A stretch of DNA of 59,297 nucleotides from Bacteroidales bacterium (GTDB lineage Bacteria > Bacteroidota > Bacteroidia > Bacteroidales > P3), in NCBI GenBank assembly GCA_017522255.1, contig JAFWZP010000051.1, forward strand, positions 1 to 59,297. Reading direction: 5' to 3'. The notes under the pieces are model-generated. The model was not told the origin of the DNA. It did no database searches and saw nothing but the letters and a program-made list of their open reading frames with translations. Position numbers and translations under genes: made by a program. Below are positions 23,965 through 35,795 of this stretch, in pieces. The number at the start of each line of letters is the position of its first letter. Within the stretch, counting starts at the first letter, position 1.

Positions 23965-26900
23965 ATGAAAAAGCATGTAATACTTTTGGGAATTTTGGGG
24001 CTTATTTTGAATTTTTCAATACAAGCACAAGTTTGGACAAAGTACTCGGCCGGATTTGAACCGGGAAGTGCAACAAATTACACCATTACAGGTAGCAGTA
24101 GCTATAGTACGACAATTTATTCGGGCGGTTCGCAAGCTCTTTTATTGCAACAATCTCGTACTGATGATGCAGTTCTATTGTTGGATACAATAGACTTGAC
24201 ACAGGCTAGTCCTTCATTGCAATATGCTACATTGGAATTTATGCATATCTGTAAGGTAAGAGCACAATCAACAGTATCTCCTATCACTCAGGCTACACCT
24301 TTTGGTGCTATAGTTGAAGTGCGTAGAGTAGATGAAGAAAATTGGACACAATTGCGTAGTGGACAATATGATATGGAGTGGGGAGGAGGTTCCTCTGACT
24401 TTAACTTGAATGGTTTCTTTTCTGATTATTCATATTCACAAGATTGGGCAGCAGGCAATAATGTTACCCCAAACAATAGTATGTGGAAAAAAGAACGTTT
24501 CAATTTAGGGTCGTTGTTTTCGAGTGCTAGACAAGAAAATCGTAAACTACTCGTTCGTTTTAAGTTGCCCAAAGCCGGTGCTCCTCAATCCGGTGCTAAT
24601 GGAGATTCGCGTCCCATCTATCATGGTTGGTTGTTAGACAATATTGTGATAAATGCCAGTCCATCGTCTTTAGCAGTGCCGGTCATAAAAATGTTGGAAT
24701 ATCCAGTGCAAGTGTCCTCAGACCCTGCTAATCATCCAACAAGTAGAGATGTTGTTATTAAAGCTGATATCTTAACCTCAGTGGCTCAAGGTCTTGACCC
24801 TGATTCTGTGTATATTGTTTATAAATTGGGAGCTCAACCATATTCTTCTGTTAATATGGTTAGAGAAGGAACTTCCAATATTTGGGTAGGAAAAATACCA
24901 TATTGTGGTTACGATACATTGGTGGCTTTTCGATTAGTTGCAAGAGATGGAACGACGAATCACAACAAGTCTACTTTCCCTAACGACGAGTCTGCTTATT
25001 CGTATTACAAATGTGTGAGAGGTCAGTCTGTTTTTAATAGTTTAGGTACTTCTAATTCGAGTACTTCTTCTCATCCATTTCCTTCGGCAGGAGATAGTCG
25101 AAGCGAATATGTGTATGATAAGGCAATTTTAAGTGCGGCAGGTTATACACATGGAGCGATAACCAGTATTAGATTTAGAGTTGCTAGTGGAGGAGGTACA
25201 ACTTTAAATAATTTTGAAATCAAGATGCAAAATGTTGGCAATAACCATCAAACATCTGCGTCGTCAGAATTTTCTACTACTTCGATGAAAACCGTCTATT
25301 CCGGAAATTGGCGTGTTCCGGCCGGTACCGGGACTATAGCTACAATTGAACTTACCGACACTTTCTATTATTCAGGAAATGATATTTTATTGCAGATGTG
25401 TTATGATAATGCCTCAGATGGTACAGCTACATCGTTAAATATGATACCAACTGTAGCAAATAAAGGAAGTTTATCAATTCCTTTGAATGCATCTTGGGGT
25501 ATGAATGCATGTACATATATTAATGGTACTCCATATACTGCTCGTCCGCAATTTGAATTTAAAATGATTCAAAATCTCCCTCTTATGAAGGATTTGGGAA
25601 TAGCAAATATAACCTATCCTTCGTTGTCTACGACTGCCAACACCCCTACTGCTATAAAGGTTTCTTTAAAGAATATGGGTGTAAACACTATAAATGGTGC
25701 AACTATTTATTATAGTATAGATGGAGGACCTGCTCAGTCATATAATTGGTTAGGTTCGTTGGCCGGTCAGTCAACAGTAGAAGTAACTTTGACAACACAA
25801 GCTCAGTTTACACAGGGATACAAACAAATAAAATCATGGGTAGGAGATACATTACAGATAGGTTCGAATTACTATATTGATCATGAACCATTTAATGATA
25901 CATGTATGGTTAATCTTATAGCATGTGCTGGACCTATGTCAGGTGTGAGAAATGTGGGAGGACCTAATCCTGATTATAATAATATTGATGAGATTTTGGA
26001 AGCATTAACCCGATGTGGAGTTAATGGTCCGTTGACTATTCGTATAGATCCTAATGTATATAATCGTCAGATAGTATTGCCTTCGATACCTGGAGCATCG
26101 GCCACTAATATGGTTACATTTGAGCCTATGAATGGATTTGGCACTGTGAAAGTTATAACGCCTAATGGAGCTACATGTGCTTTAGATTTGCAAAATACTT
26201 CGTATGTTAAGTTTAAGAATTTTATATTCACCACTCCAAACGTAAATAGTATTTCAACTCCCTATGTAGTAAGATTAGGTATAAATACAGTAGGATGTGT
26301 ATTTGATTCTTGTACATTTGTTGATAGTACCTTAGTTGGTGTATCTTCGTTGTTATATACCGGAGGTGCAAGTTATTTCACTATTGACCATTCTTCATTT
26401 AAGGGAGCTGTGGTTGCTCTTAATTTGATGGGGTCGGCTGCTGATAATTGTGCAACAAATAATAGTGTATATCGTTCTTATTTTGAATTGTCGAGAGAGT
26501 CTTGTATTAGGGCTACTAATCAAATAAACCTTATAATCGACAGTAATTACTTGAACGATGTAGCTACGAATCCAAGTTTCGTGTTGATGTTGCAAACGTG
26601 TCATGGCGAAAGTAGAATCGTTAATAATAAAGTATATTCTACTCATGGGGCTTCTTGTTTCGGTGCTACCGGTTTCAAAGGTAATGCAACAGGTTATGCT
26701 ATTGTGGCAAACAATATGTTTGTTGCCGAATCGGATTTGAGTACTACAGTTTATACTCCGGTTAATATAATGAATACCGAAAAAATGAAATACGTCTATA
26801 ATTCGTCTAAAGTTAATGTGCCGAATTATTCAAATATTTCTGCTGCAACCATAGGAGGTAGCGGAGCCTCGGATATTTATGTATTAAATAACATATTTGT

Positions 26901-29900
26901 GTCGGAGAATCCCAATAACTATGCATTTAATTTCATTCCGAGTACTACTAATTATGTGTTAGATCATAATTTGTATTATTCTCCCGGAACAGTTTTGAAT
27001 AGATATGCTTCTTCTCAAGCATCATCGTTGTCGGCATGGAAAAATATTGTAAGCACAGAGTCTGGTTTTAATAGAGATACTAATTCTATTTTTGCAAGTA
27101 TTATATTCCTTAATACAACACCTGTTGACTTGAGATCTGTAACATTGGCTATTCAAAATGCGGGTACACCTGTTGATGGAATTACTACAGATATGTTTGG
27201 TACAGCGAGAGGAACAACACCTTGTATTGGAGCATACGAATCTATGCCGTTGATTAATAATATTGCTTTGGAAGAAGTGCTTTCACCATTTACATCTTGT
27301 TCGTTAGGTCAAACAGAGAAAATAAAAGTGGTATTGAAGAATCATGGTTATGCAACAATACCGGCTAATTCTGCTACATTCTATTACAGACATAATAATG
27401 GAACTATTGTTAATCAAGTAATAAATAGAGAAATTCTTCCATCTGATACCATTCATTTTACTGCTACAAATACAATAAATTTGTCAGTTACTAATATAAG
27501 AGAAGATAGAAATCACGAATTTAAAATTTGGGTAGCTTTATCCACAGATGACGATAAATCAAATGATACTATACTTCATTCTATTAGTTCATTATATCAA
27601 TTGCCTGCAATTAATAATCAGAATTTATCTATTCCTTACTTAACTAATATTCAATTGAGTGCCATAGGAGCTACCGATTCTGTGTATTGGTATAAAAATG
27701 ATACTATAACAACTCCTTTCTATAAGGGGCTTTCATATCTTACCGATACGTTGTATAGAGACACTACATATTATCTATCGCAACGCAAAGAAATTCCACT
27801 AGTGAAAATTACAGAGATACAATATAATAAGTCAAAACCGGGTATGACTTATCCGTTGCCATCATATATGCTTTCGAATGTAAATTTTGCTGTAGAATTG
27901 GCAAATCTTGGTAACTATCCTGCTTATATAGGTGGAGATACTTTGTTGGCAGTTAGTAGGACAAATTCATACAATAACAAAGTGGTTGTATTGCCTGATA
28001 TTGTGTTACAACCAGGAGCAACATTTGTTGTGCAGTATATAAATAATGGAAACATTACAGATCCTCAAGCAACTTGTATTTCGCGAATATCTTTTACAGC
28101 ACCGAATACTTCTAATCCACCTAATATGGGATTTATTTACAAAAGCAATGGTGTAATAAAAGATGCTGTGGTTTTGAACCAAATTACAGGTACTGATGCC
28201 GAGACTCAGTGGTGGACTTCAAAAGGGGTGCCTTCTTCAATATGGACAGGCAATAATCCAATGAATGTTGAATCGGCTGGTATTCGTAGAATTAACCCAA
28301 CGTCTAATAGTGCTTCGGGATGGGTGGCTTGTACTGGTGCTCCAAACAATATGTCAATAGGAAGTATTGAAGATAATATGCTCGTACATCGCAATAATGG
28401 ATGTTTGGGTTATCGTTCGTCTATCAATATCACAGTGCAAAATATTCCTCAAATGAATTTGGCGTTATCGAATGTTCAAGTATCTAATCAAGGTTGTAGT
28501 TTGTATGATGAATCAATATCTTTAGAATTGAGAAATCTTGGTACCGGAGCCGTTCAAAATCCGGTGTTACAATATAGTGTAGATGGAGTGCTTTATCCGG
28601 CTGATACTTTAGATCAAACATTAAATTCATTCTCGTCATTGAATCATACATTTACATCGTTAGCTGACTTAAGAAGTTATAACATCAATAGAGTATATGA
28701 ATTGAAAGTGTGGGTACATGCAGTTTCGGGTGACAATATGCGAGATAACGATACAGTAGTATTGCATATCCCATCCAATTATACTCCTGATATTCCTATA
28801 ATAGATACCTTATGGCAATGTGAATATGGAACAGTTGATACATTATATTCATTGGTTCCATTGAGAGATACTTTGGTGTGGTATGATGCTGATGGTAATT
28901 TATTGCATATAGGAAATGTGTTTATAACAGATACTCTATACGACGATGTAACATATAGAGTTGGTGCTAGAAGTATTGTATATGACTATGTTCATTTGGG
29001 TGAATTGACAAACAGAATGACTGCATCGGAGGTGTCTGGTCCATACAACAGTAGTTTTACATATAGAAAAGAACAATACATAGTTAAAGCAGAAGAGTTA
29101 GCAGAATTGGGCTACAATGAAGGAATTATTCAGCATTTGGCATTTTATTTGGATACAGTGGCTAATCCTACGGGTCAAGCTGTTTATACTAACTATTCTA
29201 TATATATGGGAACAACAACTTCAAATGCATTTACCAATACTAATAATTTCTTCAATACATTTTTGGTTTATTCAAAAGCAAATGATACTATCAATAATTC
29301 TCAAAAAGGATGGAGAAATCATGTGTTAGATAGTGCTTTCGCTTGGGATGGTGAGTCAAATCTTGTTGTTCAAGTTTATTATCAAATGGAGCAGGTTAAT
29401 GGCAAGATACGAACTCGTTACACTAATGCTGCAGCTAATACAGTGTTGTATCGTGGTGCGAATACTTATTTCCCTGCCGATACGATTAAAGGAGTAACTC
29501 GTTCTGCAAAGCGTCCGGATATGAAGTTTGGTTTTGTAGACTATGCTTGTGAAGGACAATTGGCAGATATTAGAATAGAAATGATAAATGTTCCGGATTT
29601 GGATATATCTGTTAATGCTTTTACATCGTTGGCACAGTCCGGAAATTATTCCGGAGATACTATCTCTTTTGGTGTGGTACTTGCAAATCAAGGAGTGGGT
29701 ACATTGGATGCAACTCCAAATGCACTTGCTGAACGTCTTGATACATTGCTTGTAAGTTGGGAATTAGATGGTGTATTAATGGGTAATGTTCTTTATTCAG
29801 GAATATTGACTAGTGGATCTGTTGACACATTCACGGTAGCAACAACATCTTTTACTCCGGGAACTCATTGTATAAAGGTTTATGTACACAATTCAAGAGA

Positions 29901-32900
29901 TATAATGCCTATTAATGACACTATAGAAGATTGTTTCTTGTTCTGTTTTCCTGCCGGTACGCAATATATTGGTCAGGGTCAAGATTACTCTACTTTTAAT
30001 CAAGCTGTTACTTCATTGATAAACGCAGGTATTTGTGGACCTGTTGTATTTGAAGTTTCTCCTGGTACATACAATGAACAAGTAATAATACCGGAAATCA
30101 GTGGTTTGGATTCTGTGAATACTATAACATTCCGTTCTTCAACTGGAAATTATGATGATGTTATTTTGACATATACTCCGGATGCACAGTCAAGTTATGT
30201 TCTTAAATTTGATAATACTCATGATATTTCGTTCGAAAATATAAGTGTTATTTCTACATCAACTCTTGCCAATCCGGGTAGTTCGGCACATGGTAATGTT
30301 TTAGTGGTAGAAAATTCGAATAATTTACAATTTATAGGAAATCGTTTTGTTGCAAGACGAATGATGAGTAGTACAAATGCTAATGCTATTACATTGTCAG
30401 GTATTGTTTCTGATATAGTTATATCAAACAATGTTATTGATAGTAGCTATAGCGGTATCGTTAATAAGGTAGTTGAATCAACTGATAATACAGTTAATAT
30501 AACTATATCGAACAATTTGATAAAGAATTTCTATTTAAAAGGTATTGATTTCAATAAAGTTGTTGATGTTGATATTCTAAAGAATAGGATAGAGTCGTCT
30601 TCTTCTGCCAATGGTAAAGCTTTAACGGGTATATATTTAAAAGAACATTATGGCGCTTTTGATATCTTGCAAAATGTGATTAATTTGGTTGATAATAGAA
30701 ATGGATTGAAACAAGGTATTTATATTGGCATGTCTAATTCTGATGCAATGAACCCTTCGCGTTTGTACAATAATATGATTTCTATTATCGGAACGGGTTC
30801 AGCAACCATTAAGTCTACCGGATTATCAATAGAAAATTCTTCATATATTAATGTTTATTTTAATACCACTCGTGTACAAGCCGGAGCAAAAACTCCTTCT
30901 TCTTCTGGTGCAGAGTTTAAACAAACAAATAATATTGCTGTTAAGAATAATCTATTCTCTAATTTTGGAAATGGTTATGCTTATTATGTACTTTCTCCGG
31001 ATTGTGTTTCAACATCGGATTTTAATAACTACTATTCGAATAGTACTTCTAGTGTTGATCCTACTATAGTTCCAAAACTTGTTTATTGGGGTCAAGATAT
31101 TGATTCGTTGGCGAATTTGATTGCTTTATCTTCGAAAGATATGAGTTCAGTAGACATTAAACCATATTTCAGAACTACAACAGATTTGCATTTGTCGTCG
31201 GGAACTACTGTTGGTATGGCTGAGTATTTGACAGATGTAACTGTGGATATTGACGATGCAGTACGTCTTCCAATACCTCGTCCAACAATCGGAGCTCATG
31301 AGTATAAGCTTCCTATACATGACTTGGCTATATTGGAAATTTTATCACCTGTTGTAAAAACTGCAGATAATAGTGGTCAAGTATATGCTACTACCGAACT
31401 TGTTGAATCTGACACTATGATGGTAGTGCTTAGAGTTATAAACAATGGCTCATCACTAGAATCGGAGGGATTATTAGAAGCTTCTATCAACGGAACAACA
31501 TTGAATAGTGGAGTATATCAATTGCCGGCAATGAATCCTCAAGAAATAATTGTAGACACTTTGTATATACCAATGGTTTTAGGTATATTAGATACTCAAA
31601 TAGTATTTACTCAAGTATTCTGTCCGGGAGATACATCGCTGTTTAATGATACAATTTCTAATCAATGTTTCTTATTCCCTGCTTTTGATCTTCAAGCAAC
31701 GTCAACAATTGTGAATGTTGGTGATGGTTGTAGATTATACGAAGCTCCTGTAACAATAAAATTGAAAAATGTGGGTAGAAAACAAATCCCAACAACGTTA
31801 CCTATAGAATTGGGATTCCAAGCTACATTTAAGAGCCAATCAGGATCTACTGTATCTCCGGCTACATTGCCAACACAACCATTCTCTGAAACTCAGTACT
31901 TGTCGGTTCCGTTAGATGTGAATACAGAGGTCGATGTATTGATACAACAAACAGCGGATATATATCCACATGGGTTGATAAAAGATATAAAGGTTGATGT
32001 ACGTTCGTGGGCAAATTTGATGTATGATGTTAAACAACATAATGATACTACAAATAAAACTACAGTAACATCTAATCATACACCGGTAACACCAGTAGGT
32101 CAAGATACTGTTATACCATATTCAACTCTAGTAGAATTGCATGCTTCTCAGTCTCAAAATAGACCGATTAGATGGCATATAGATTCGTTGCAAACTCCAT
32201 TTTATGAACACTCTAATTATAATGTATCTAGAGATTACACTCTTGAACATATATTATTCAGAGATACTGTATTTTTCTTGTCGTCAGTAAGTCCATCGGG
32301 CTGTACAAGTTATTATGATCCAATTCATGTTACTGTGCAACCAAATGTTCAGTATAATGTTTCTCCAATAGCTATAGAAGAACCGGTTAATAAGGTATAT
32401 ATGAGTAGAGATACTATCAAGGTTCGATTAAAGAATTATGGTACAGAACAACTAACATCGATGCCTGTAACATATACTAAACATAGAGCTAATAATGAAA
32501 CAATGGAATATCAACAAGTTACAGAAACATGTAATGCTATTATTCAACCAGGTGGCGAATATGTGTTTGCATTCGACTCTCTTGCTGATTTCTCAATTAT
32601 AACAGGAAATCAAGATTATAAAATAACTATTTGGACTGATTTGCAAAATGAAGAAACTCGTGAAAATGATACTATAGAATTAGTAGTAACTCCTATTAAT
32701 GAAAATATCTATTGCACACCTGAGGTTTCTTCGGCAAGTGGTATGGATATCACAAGCGTTAGAGTTGGTACATTAGAGAATAATATTCCTGCTATTGGTC
32801 ATACTTATTTGAATTTTGTAAATTATGCAAATCCTAATATACCTACGTTATCGTTGTACAAGAATCTTACAGATACCTTGTTTATAAGAGCTCAGGATAA

Positions 32901-35724
32901 TGAATCATATGAAGGTAGAAAATTTGGTTTCGTTCGTGCATACATAGATTGGAATAGAGATGGATTGTTTAATGATTCAATTGAACAAGTTATGGTTTCA
33001 GATACTCTATTTTCAGGAGAATTTGTGAGTGGTGAGTTTACTGTTCCGTCTGATGCGTATTACGGACATACTCGTATGCGTATTATTTTGAATTCAAGAT
33101 CCGAAGAAGAAGGATATAATCCTATTCGAGATACTAATGCATTCCCGAGAGAAGGAGTATGCCCAAGATTAACCAATGGTTGTGTTCAGGATTATTTGGT
33201 AAATATTAGAGAACCATTATCTCAAAATCTCGCCTTAGTAAGAATTATAGATCCTATTGAAGGTATATTCTCTCGCACCGATTCTATAGCTACAATAAGA
33301 TTGTTATTGGCAAATTATGGAGTAAATACTATATCGAATGTTGATATTAATTATGCTTATAATGGAGATACCAGTGTGTATACATGGACAGGTAGCTTGG
33401 TATCAATGCAGTCGGCTGTGGTAGAATTGCCGGAACACACTTTTGCAAAGGGTACTACCATATTCTCGGCATGGATAAATCCTGCAAATGATATGGATAC
33501 TGATGATAATTATGTTTCGAAAGAATTCCATAGATTCCATCAAATACAATTGGAATATGAAGAAGGTTTTGAAGATGTAGCATCTAAGATGTATGCTCCA
33601 TCGGGCAAAACAAAATATGATAGAAACTTGTGGGAAATAGGTGCACCAACAAAAAATCGTATTACCACAGCAAAAGTTGGTACTAATGCAGTAGTAACAG
33701 ATTTAGATGCAACAATTAATGTCAGCGATACATACGGAAATAGAAGTATCCTTTACACTCCGTTTTTTGATATCGGACAGGTAAAACCTGATACTATGAG
33801 TTTCTGGATGAATCGTAATATACCCGAAGGTGCTCTTCTAAAGGTTGAGTATTTGAATTATCAAAGCAAATGGAAATCTCTAGGTTCTGCTACAGATGGT
33901 AAGTCGGATAGTTGGTTTGATGGAGGTACCAATTTTACAGGAAATTCACAAGGATATTCATACGAAAAGAAATGGTATCCATTGACTTCGATTTCCGCAA
34001 TCGGAGACTTCTCTCAATACACTCAATTGCGTTTTATATATTATGTTCCAGAAGGAACTGCTTCGGGTGATGGAGTAGCTATAGATGAATTTAAAATCAA
34101 GCGTGCTCAACGTGCTATTGATGTGGGAGTAGTGGATATACCTTATCCAACAGAACCTAAGTTTGGACAAACAATTTCTCCAAAAATTGTTATCAAAAAC
34201 TATGGTTATGATACAATTAGAGAATGCGTTGTGGCTTATCATCCTTATGGAAGTGCGTTGCCGAAACGTGAAACTTGGGTTGGTGTTCTTCCTCCAAATG
34301 ATACTGTGACGTATCAATTCTCTGATACAAGTACGTTTACTATACAAAAAACTTTCCCTGACACATTTGCAATATGTGCGTATACTATCAATGAACAAGA
34401 TTTGTATTGGGACAACGACTCGGCATGCTTAAACTTCTACTTATCTCCTTTGGATATAGATGCAGGTTTGGCAGAAGTTGTAAGACCGGCAGGCGAAGTA
34501 ATTGCAGGTGATTCGATAGATGTTATAGTTAAAGTAAGAAACTTTGGTTCTACTCCTATTGAAACAATGAGAGTATCTTATGAATTTAATGGTGAGGAAC
34601 CTGTTTATGAAACTATTAACTTTATAGAAGAACTAGGGGAACCATTACAGACATTCGAATACTATGATTATGTTTTCGACCAAAAGATACGTGCTGTTAT
34701 GGGAGTAATGGAAATATCTGCTGCAACGATGTTGAATAATGATGAGTATGTATATAATGACTCGTTGACTTCGAGAATTTATGGTATTTCAGCAGTTGCT
34801 GATATAACTCCTGTTTCAGTAGTATTAACTCAATCATTCGGTAAAGTATATGTAGGATTGAAGATAGCAAATGTTGGTTCGTTAGGTGTAAATAACTTCC
34901 AATTGTCTTTCTATTACGACAATGATACATCAACTTTGGTGACCGAGACTTACTTTGTAGAAGGTAATCCTCTACCGGCATTGGATACTATTATTCATGT
35001 GTTTGATACCATACTTCCCGAAAGATCGGCACCGTATGATGTGTTTAAAGCATTTGTTTATTATCCATTTGATGTAGATAATACAAATGACACTGTAACA
35101 CTTATAGAAAAGAGTTATACCGACATGAGAGCTGATACAATATTCGTCGAAGAAAATGAAAATCCTAATTGCCGAGTGCGTATGAAGGTAACAAATGTTG
35201 GTACCTCTGTAGTGGGTGGACCGGAGGCTCCTGTTAGATTGAGAGCAACTGTAAATGATCAAAGTTTATCTGTTACATGGACAGAAATTATGCTTCCAAA
35301 TATGTCTTATGAAATTATGTTTGACGACTTAGTGCCTAAGAATTCTGAAAGACATTATGTAGGAAATGGTAACGTTAGAGCTCCTAATGATACAGTAACT
35401 ACAAACAATGAAACAGATGTTGTGATGGCTGTAGACTATTTCGGACTACCTGGCGTTAAGGAAGAAACAATGGTATTGGAACAAAATTATCCAAACCCAT
35501 TCTCGGAATTTACTACTATCGATTTCAGTATTCCTACAGCCGGAAATGTAAGATTCTTTGTGGTAAATACTTTGGGTAGATTGGTATATCAAAAAGAAGA
35601 CTTCTACGCCGAGGGTCGTCATTCTATAGACTTCTCTTATTCCGATTTGTCGACAGGTATATATTATTATGGAATAGAATTTGAAGGAAAACGATTGATG
35701 AAGAAAATGATTTTCAGAAAATAG
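23965..35724 (+). CDS. Giant multidomain T9SS-secreted surface protein
   Basis: A 3919-residue protein with a signal peptide (about 1-21, ending SIQAQ). A MAM/jelly-roll-like domain follows (about 25-230). Two right-handed beta-helix regions are seen (about 660-1090 and 1996-2446). A lamin-tail-like segment lies at about 1280-1460 and a GEVED domain at about 2918-3084 (AYIDWNRDGLFNDS). A second jelly-roll domain is at about 3192-3382. Ten to twelve CARDB-like Ig modules of about 110 residues are threaded between them (for example VSLKNMGVNTINGATIYY and VIKNYGYDTIRE). The type-A sorting domain (about 3836-3919, NYPNPFSEFTTIDFSIP) predicts export by T9SS. Adhesion or a structural role is inference. 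It is a single uninterrupted frame with its own promoter and terminator. Confidence 0.92.
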   Translation: MKKHVILLGILGLILNFSIQAQVWTKYSAGFEPGSATNYTITGSSSYSTTIYSGGSQALLLQQSRTDDAVLLLDTIDLTQASPSLQYATLEFMHICKVRAQSTVSPITQATPFGAIVEVRRVDEENWTQLRSGQYDMEWGGGSSDFNLNGFFSDYSYSQDWAAGNNVTPNNSMWKKERFNLGSLFSSARQENRKLLVRFKLPKAGAPQSGANGDSRPIYHGWLLDNIVINASPSSLAVPVIKMLEYPVQVSSDPANHPTSRDVVIKADILTSVAQGLDPDSVYIVYKLGAQPYSSVNMVREGTSNIWVGKIPYCGYDTLVAFRLVARDGTTNHNKSTFPNDESAYSYYKCVRGQSVFNSLGTSNSSTSSHPFPSAGDSRSEYVYDKAILSAAGYTHGAITSIRFRVASGGGTTLNNFEIKMQNVGNNHQTSASSEFSTTSMKTVYSGNWRVPAGTGTIATIELTDTFYYSGNDILLQMCYDNASDGTATSLNMIPTVANKGSLSIPLNASWGMNACTYINGTPYTARPQFEFKMIQNLPLMKDLGIANITYPSLSTTANTPTAIKVSLKNMGVNTINGATIYYSIDGGPAQSYNWLGSLAGQSTVEVTLTTQAQFTQGYKQIKSWVGDTLQIGSNYYIDHEPFNDTCMVNLIACAGPMSGVRNVGGPNPDYNNIDEILEALTRCGVNGPLTIRIDPNVYNRQIVLPSIPGASATNMVTFEPMNGFGTVKVITPNGATCALDLQNTSYVKFKNFIFTTPNVNSISTPYVVRLGINTVGCVFDSCTFVDSTLVGVSSLLYTGGASYFTIDHSSFKGAVVALNLMGSAADNCATNNSVYRSYFELSRESCIRATNQINLIIDSNYLNDVATNPSFVLMLQTCHGESRIVNNKVYSTHGASCFGATGFKGNATGYAIVANNMFVAESDLSTTVYTPVNIMNTEKMKYVYNSSKVNVPNYSNISAATIGGSGASDIYVLNNIFVSENPNNYAFNFIPSTTNYVLDHNLYYSPGTVLNRYASSQASSLSAWKNIVSTESGFNRDTNSIFASIIFLNTTPVDLRSVTLAIQNAGTPVDGITTDMFGTARGTTPCIGAYESMPLINNIALEEVLSPFTSCSLGQTEKIKVVLKNHGYATIPANSATFYYRHNNGTIVNQVINREILPSDTIHFTATNTINLSVTNIREDRNHEFKIWVALSTDDDKSNDTILHSISSLYQLPAINNQNLSIPYLTNIQLSAIGATDSVYWYKNDTITTPFYKGLSYLTDTLYRDTTYYLSQRKEIPLVKITEIQYNKSKPGMTYPLPSYMLSNVNFAVELANLGNYPAYIGGDTLLAVSRTNSYNNKVVVLPDIVLQPGATFVVQYINNGNITDPQATCISRISFTAPNTSNPPNMGFIYKSNGVIKDAVVLNQITGTDAETQWWTSKGVPSSIWTGNNPMNVESAGIRRINPTSNSASGWVACTGAPNNMSIGSIEDNMLVHRNNGCLGYRSSINITVQNIPQMNLALSNVQVSNQGCSLYDESISLELRNLGTGAVQNPVLQYSVDGVLYPADTLDQTLNSFSSLNHTFTSLADLRSYNINRVYELKVWVHAVSGDNMRDNDTVVLHIPSNYTPDIPIIDTLWQCEYGTVDTLYSLVPLRDTLVWYDADGNLLHIGNVFITDTLYDDVTYRVGARSIVYDYVHLGELTNRMTASEVSGPYNSSFTYRKEQYIVKAEELAELGYNEGIIQHLAFYLDTVANPTGQAVYTNYSIYMGTTTSNAFTNTNNFFNTFLVYSKANDTINNSQKGWRNHVLDSAFAWDGESNLVVQVYYQMEQVNGKIRTRYTNAAANTVLYRGANTYFPADTIKGVTRSAKRPDMKFGFVDYACEGQLADIRIEMINVPDLDISVNAFTSLAQSGNYSGDTISFGVVLANQGVGTLDATPNALAERLDTLLVSWELDGVLMGNVLYSGILTSGSVDTFTVATTSFTPGTHCIKVYVHNSRDIMPINDTIEDCFLFCFPAGTQYIGQGQDYSTFNQAVTSLINAGICGPVVFEVSPGTYNEQVIIPEISGLDSVNTITFRSSTGNYDDVILTYTPDAQSSYVLKFDNTHDISFENISVISTSTLANPGSSAHGNVLVVENSNNLQFIGNRFVARRMMSSTNANAITLSGIVSDIVISNNVIDSSYSGIVNKVVESTDNTVNITISNNLIKNFYLKGIDFNKVVDVDILKNRIESSSSANGKALTGIYLKEHYGAFDILQNVINLVDNRNGLKQGIYIGMSNSDAMNPSRLYNNMISIIGTGSATIKSTGLSIENSSYINVYFNTTRVQAGAKTPSSSGAEFKQTNNIAVKNNLFSNFGNGYAYYVLSPDCVSTSDFNNYYSNSTSSVDPTIVPKLVYWGQDIDSLANLIALSSKDMSSVDIKPYFRTTTDLHLSSGTTVGMAEYLTDVTVDIDDAVRLPIPRPTIGAHEYKLPIHDLAILEILSPVVKTADNSGQVYATTELVESDTMMVVLRVINNGSSLESEGLLEASINGTTLNSGVYQLPAMNPQEIIVDTLYIPMVLGILDTQIVFTQVFCPGDTSLFNDTISNQCFLFPAFDLQATSTIVNVGDGCRLYEAPVTIKLKNVGRKQIPTTLPIELGFQATFKSQSGSTVSPATLPTQPFSETQYLSVPLDVNTEVDVLIQQTADIYPHGLIKDIKVDVRSWANLMYDVKQHNDTTNKTTVTSNHTPVTPVGQDTVIPYSTLVELHASQSQNRPIRWHIDSLQTPFYEHSNYNVSRDYTLEHILFRDTVFFLSSVSPSGCTSYYDPIHVTVQPNVQYNVSPIAIEEPVNKVYMSRDTIKVRLKNYGTEQLTSMPVTYTKHRANNETMEYQQVTETCNAIIQPGGEYVFAFDSLADFSIITGNQDYKITIWTDLQNEETRENDTIELVVTPINENIYCTPEVSSASGMDITSVRVGTLENNIPAIGHTYLNFVNYANPNIPTLSLYKNLTDTLFIRAQDNESYEGRKFGFVRAYIDWNRDGLFNDSIEQVMVSDTLFSGEFVSGEFTVPSDAYYGHTRMRIILNSRSEEEGYNPIRDTNAFPREGVCPRLTNGCVQDYLVNIREPLSQNLALVRIIDPIEGIFSRTDSIATIRLLLANYGVNTISNVDINYAYNGDTSVYTWTGSLVSMQSAVVELPEHTFAKGTTIFSAWINPANDMDTDDNYVSKEFHRFHQIQLEYEEGFEDVASKMYAPSGKTKYDRNLWEIGAPTKNRITTAKVGTNAVVTDLDATINVSDTYGNRSILYTPFFDIGQVKPDTMSFWMNRNIPEGALLKVEYLNYQSKWKSLGSATDGKSDSWFDGGTNFTGNSQGYSYEKKWYPLTSISAIGDFSQYTQLRFIYYVPEGTASGDGVAIDEFKIKRAQRAIDVGVVDIPYPTEPKFGQTISPKIVIKNYGYDTIRECVVAYHPYGSALPKRETWVGVLPPNDTVTYQFSDTSTFTIQKTFPDTFAICAYTINEQDLYWDNDSACLNFYLSPLDIDAGLAEVVRPAGEVIAGDSIDVIVKVRNFGSTPIETMRVSYEFNGEEPVYETINFIEELGEPLQTFEYYDYVFDQKIRAVMGVMEISAATMLNNDEYVYNDSLTSRIYGISAVADITPVSVVLTQSFGKVYVGLKIANVGSLGVNNFQLSFYYDNDTSTLVTETYFVEGNPLPALDTIIHVFDTILPERSAPYDVFKAFVYYPFDVDNTNDTVTLIEKSYTDMRADTIFVEENENPNCRVRMKVTNVGTSVVGGPEAPVRLRATVNDQSLSVTWTEIMLPNMSYEIMFDDLVPKNSERHYVGNGNVRAPNDTVTTNNETDVVMAVDYFGLPGVKEETMVLEQNYPNPFSEFTTIDFSIPTAGNVRFFVVNTLGRLVYQKEDFYAEGRHSIDFSYSDLSTGIYYYGIEFEGKRLMKKMIFRK

Positions 35725-35747
35725 TTTGGTTTTCATGTGTGTAATTG

Positions 35748-35780
35748 AAAGGATGGACATCTCTGTCCATCCTTTTTTTT
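35748..35780 (+). terminator. Terminator of the giant cargo gene
   Basis: AAAGGATGGACA pairs with TGTCCATCCTTT around a 4-base loop, ending in eight T. It lies 24 bases after the stop and ends 16 bases before the tilS ATG. Confidence 0.95.
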
Positions 35781-35795
35781 AGATATAAAAGATAT

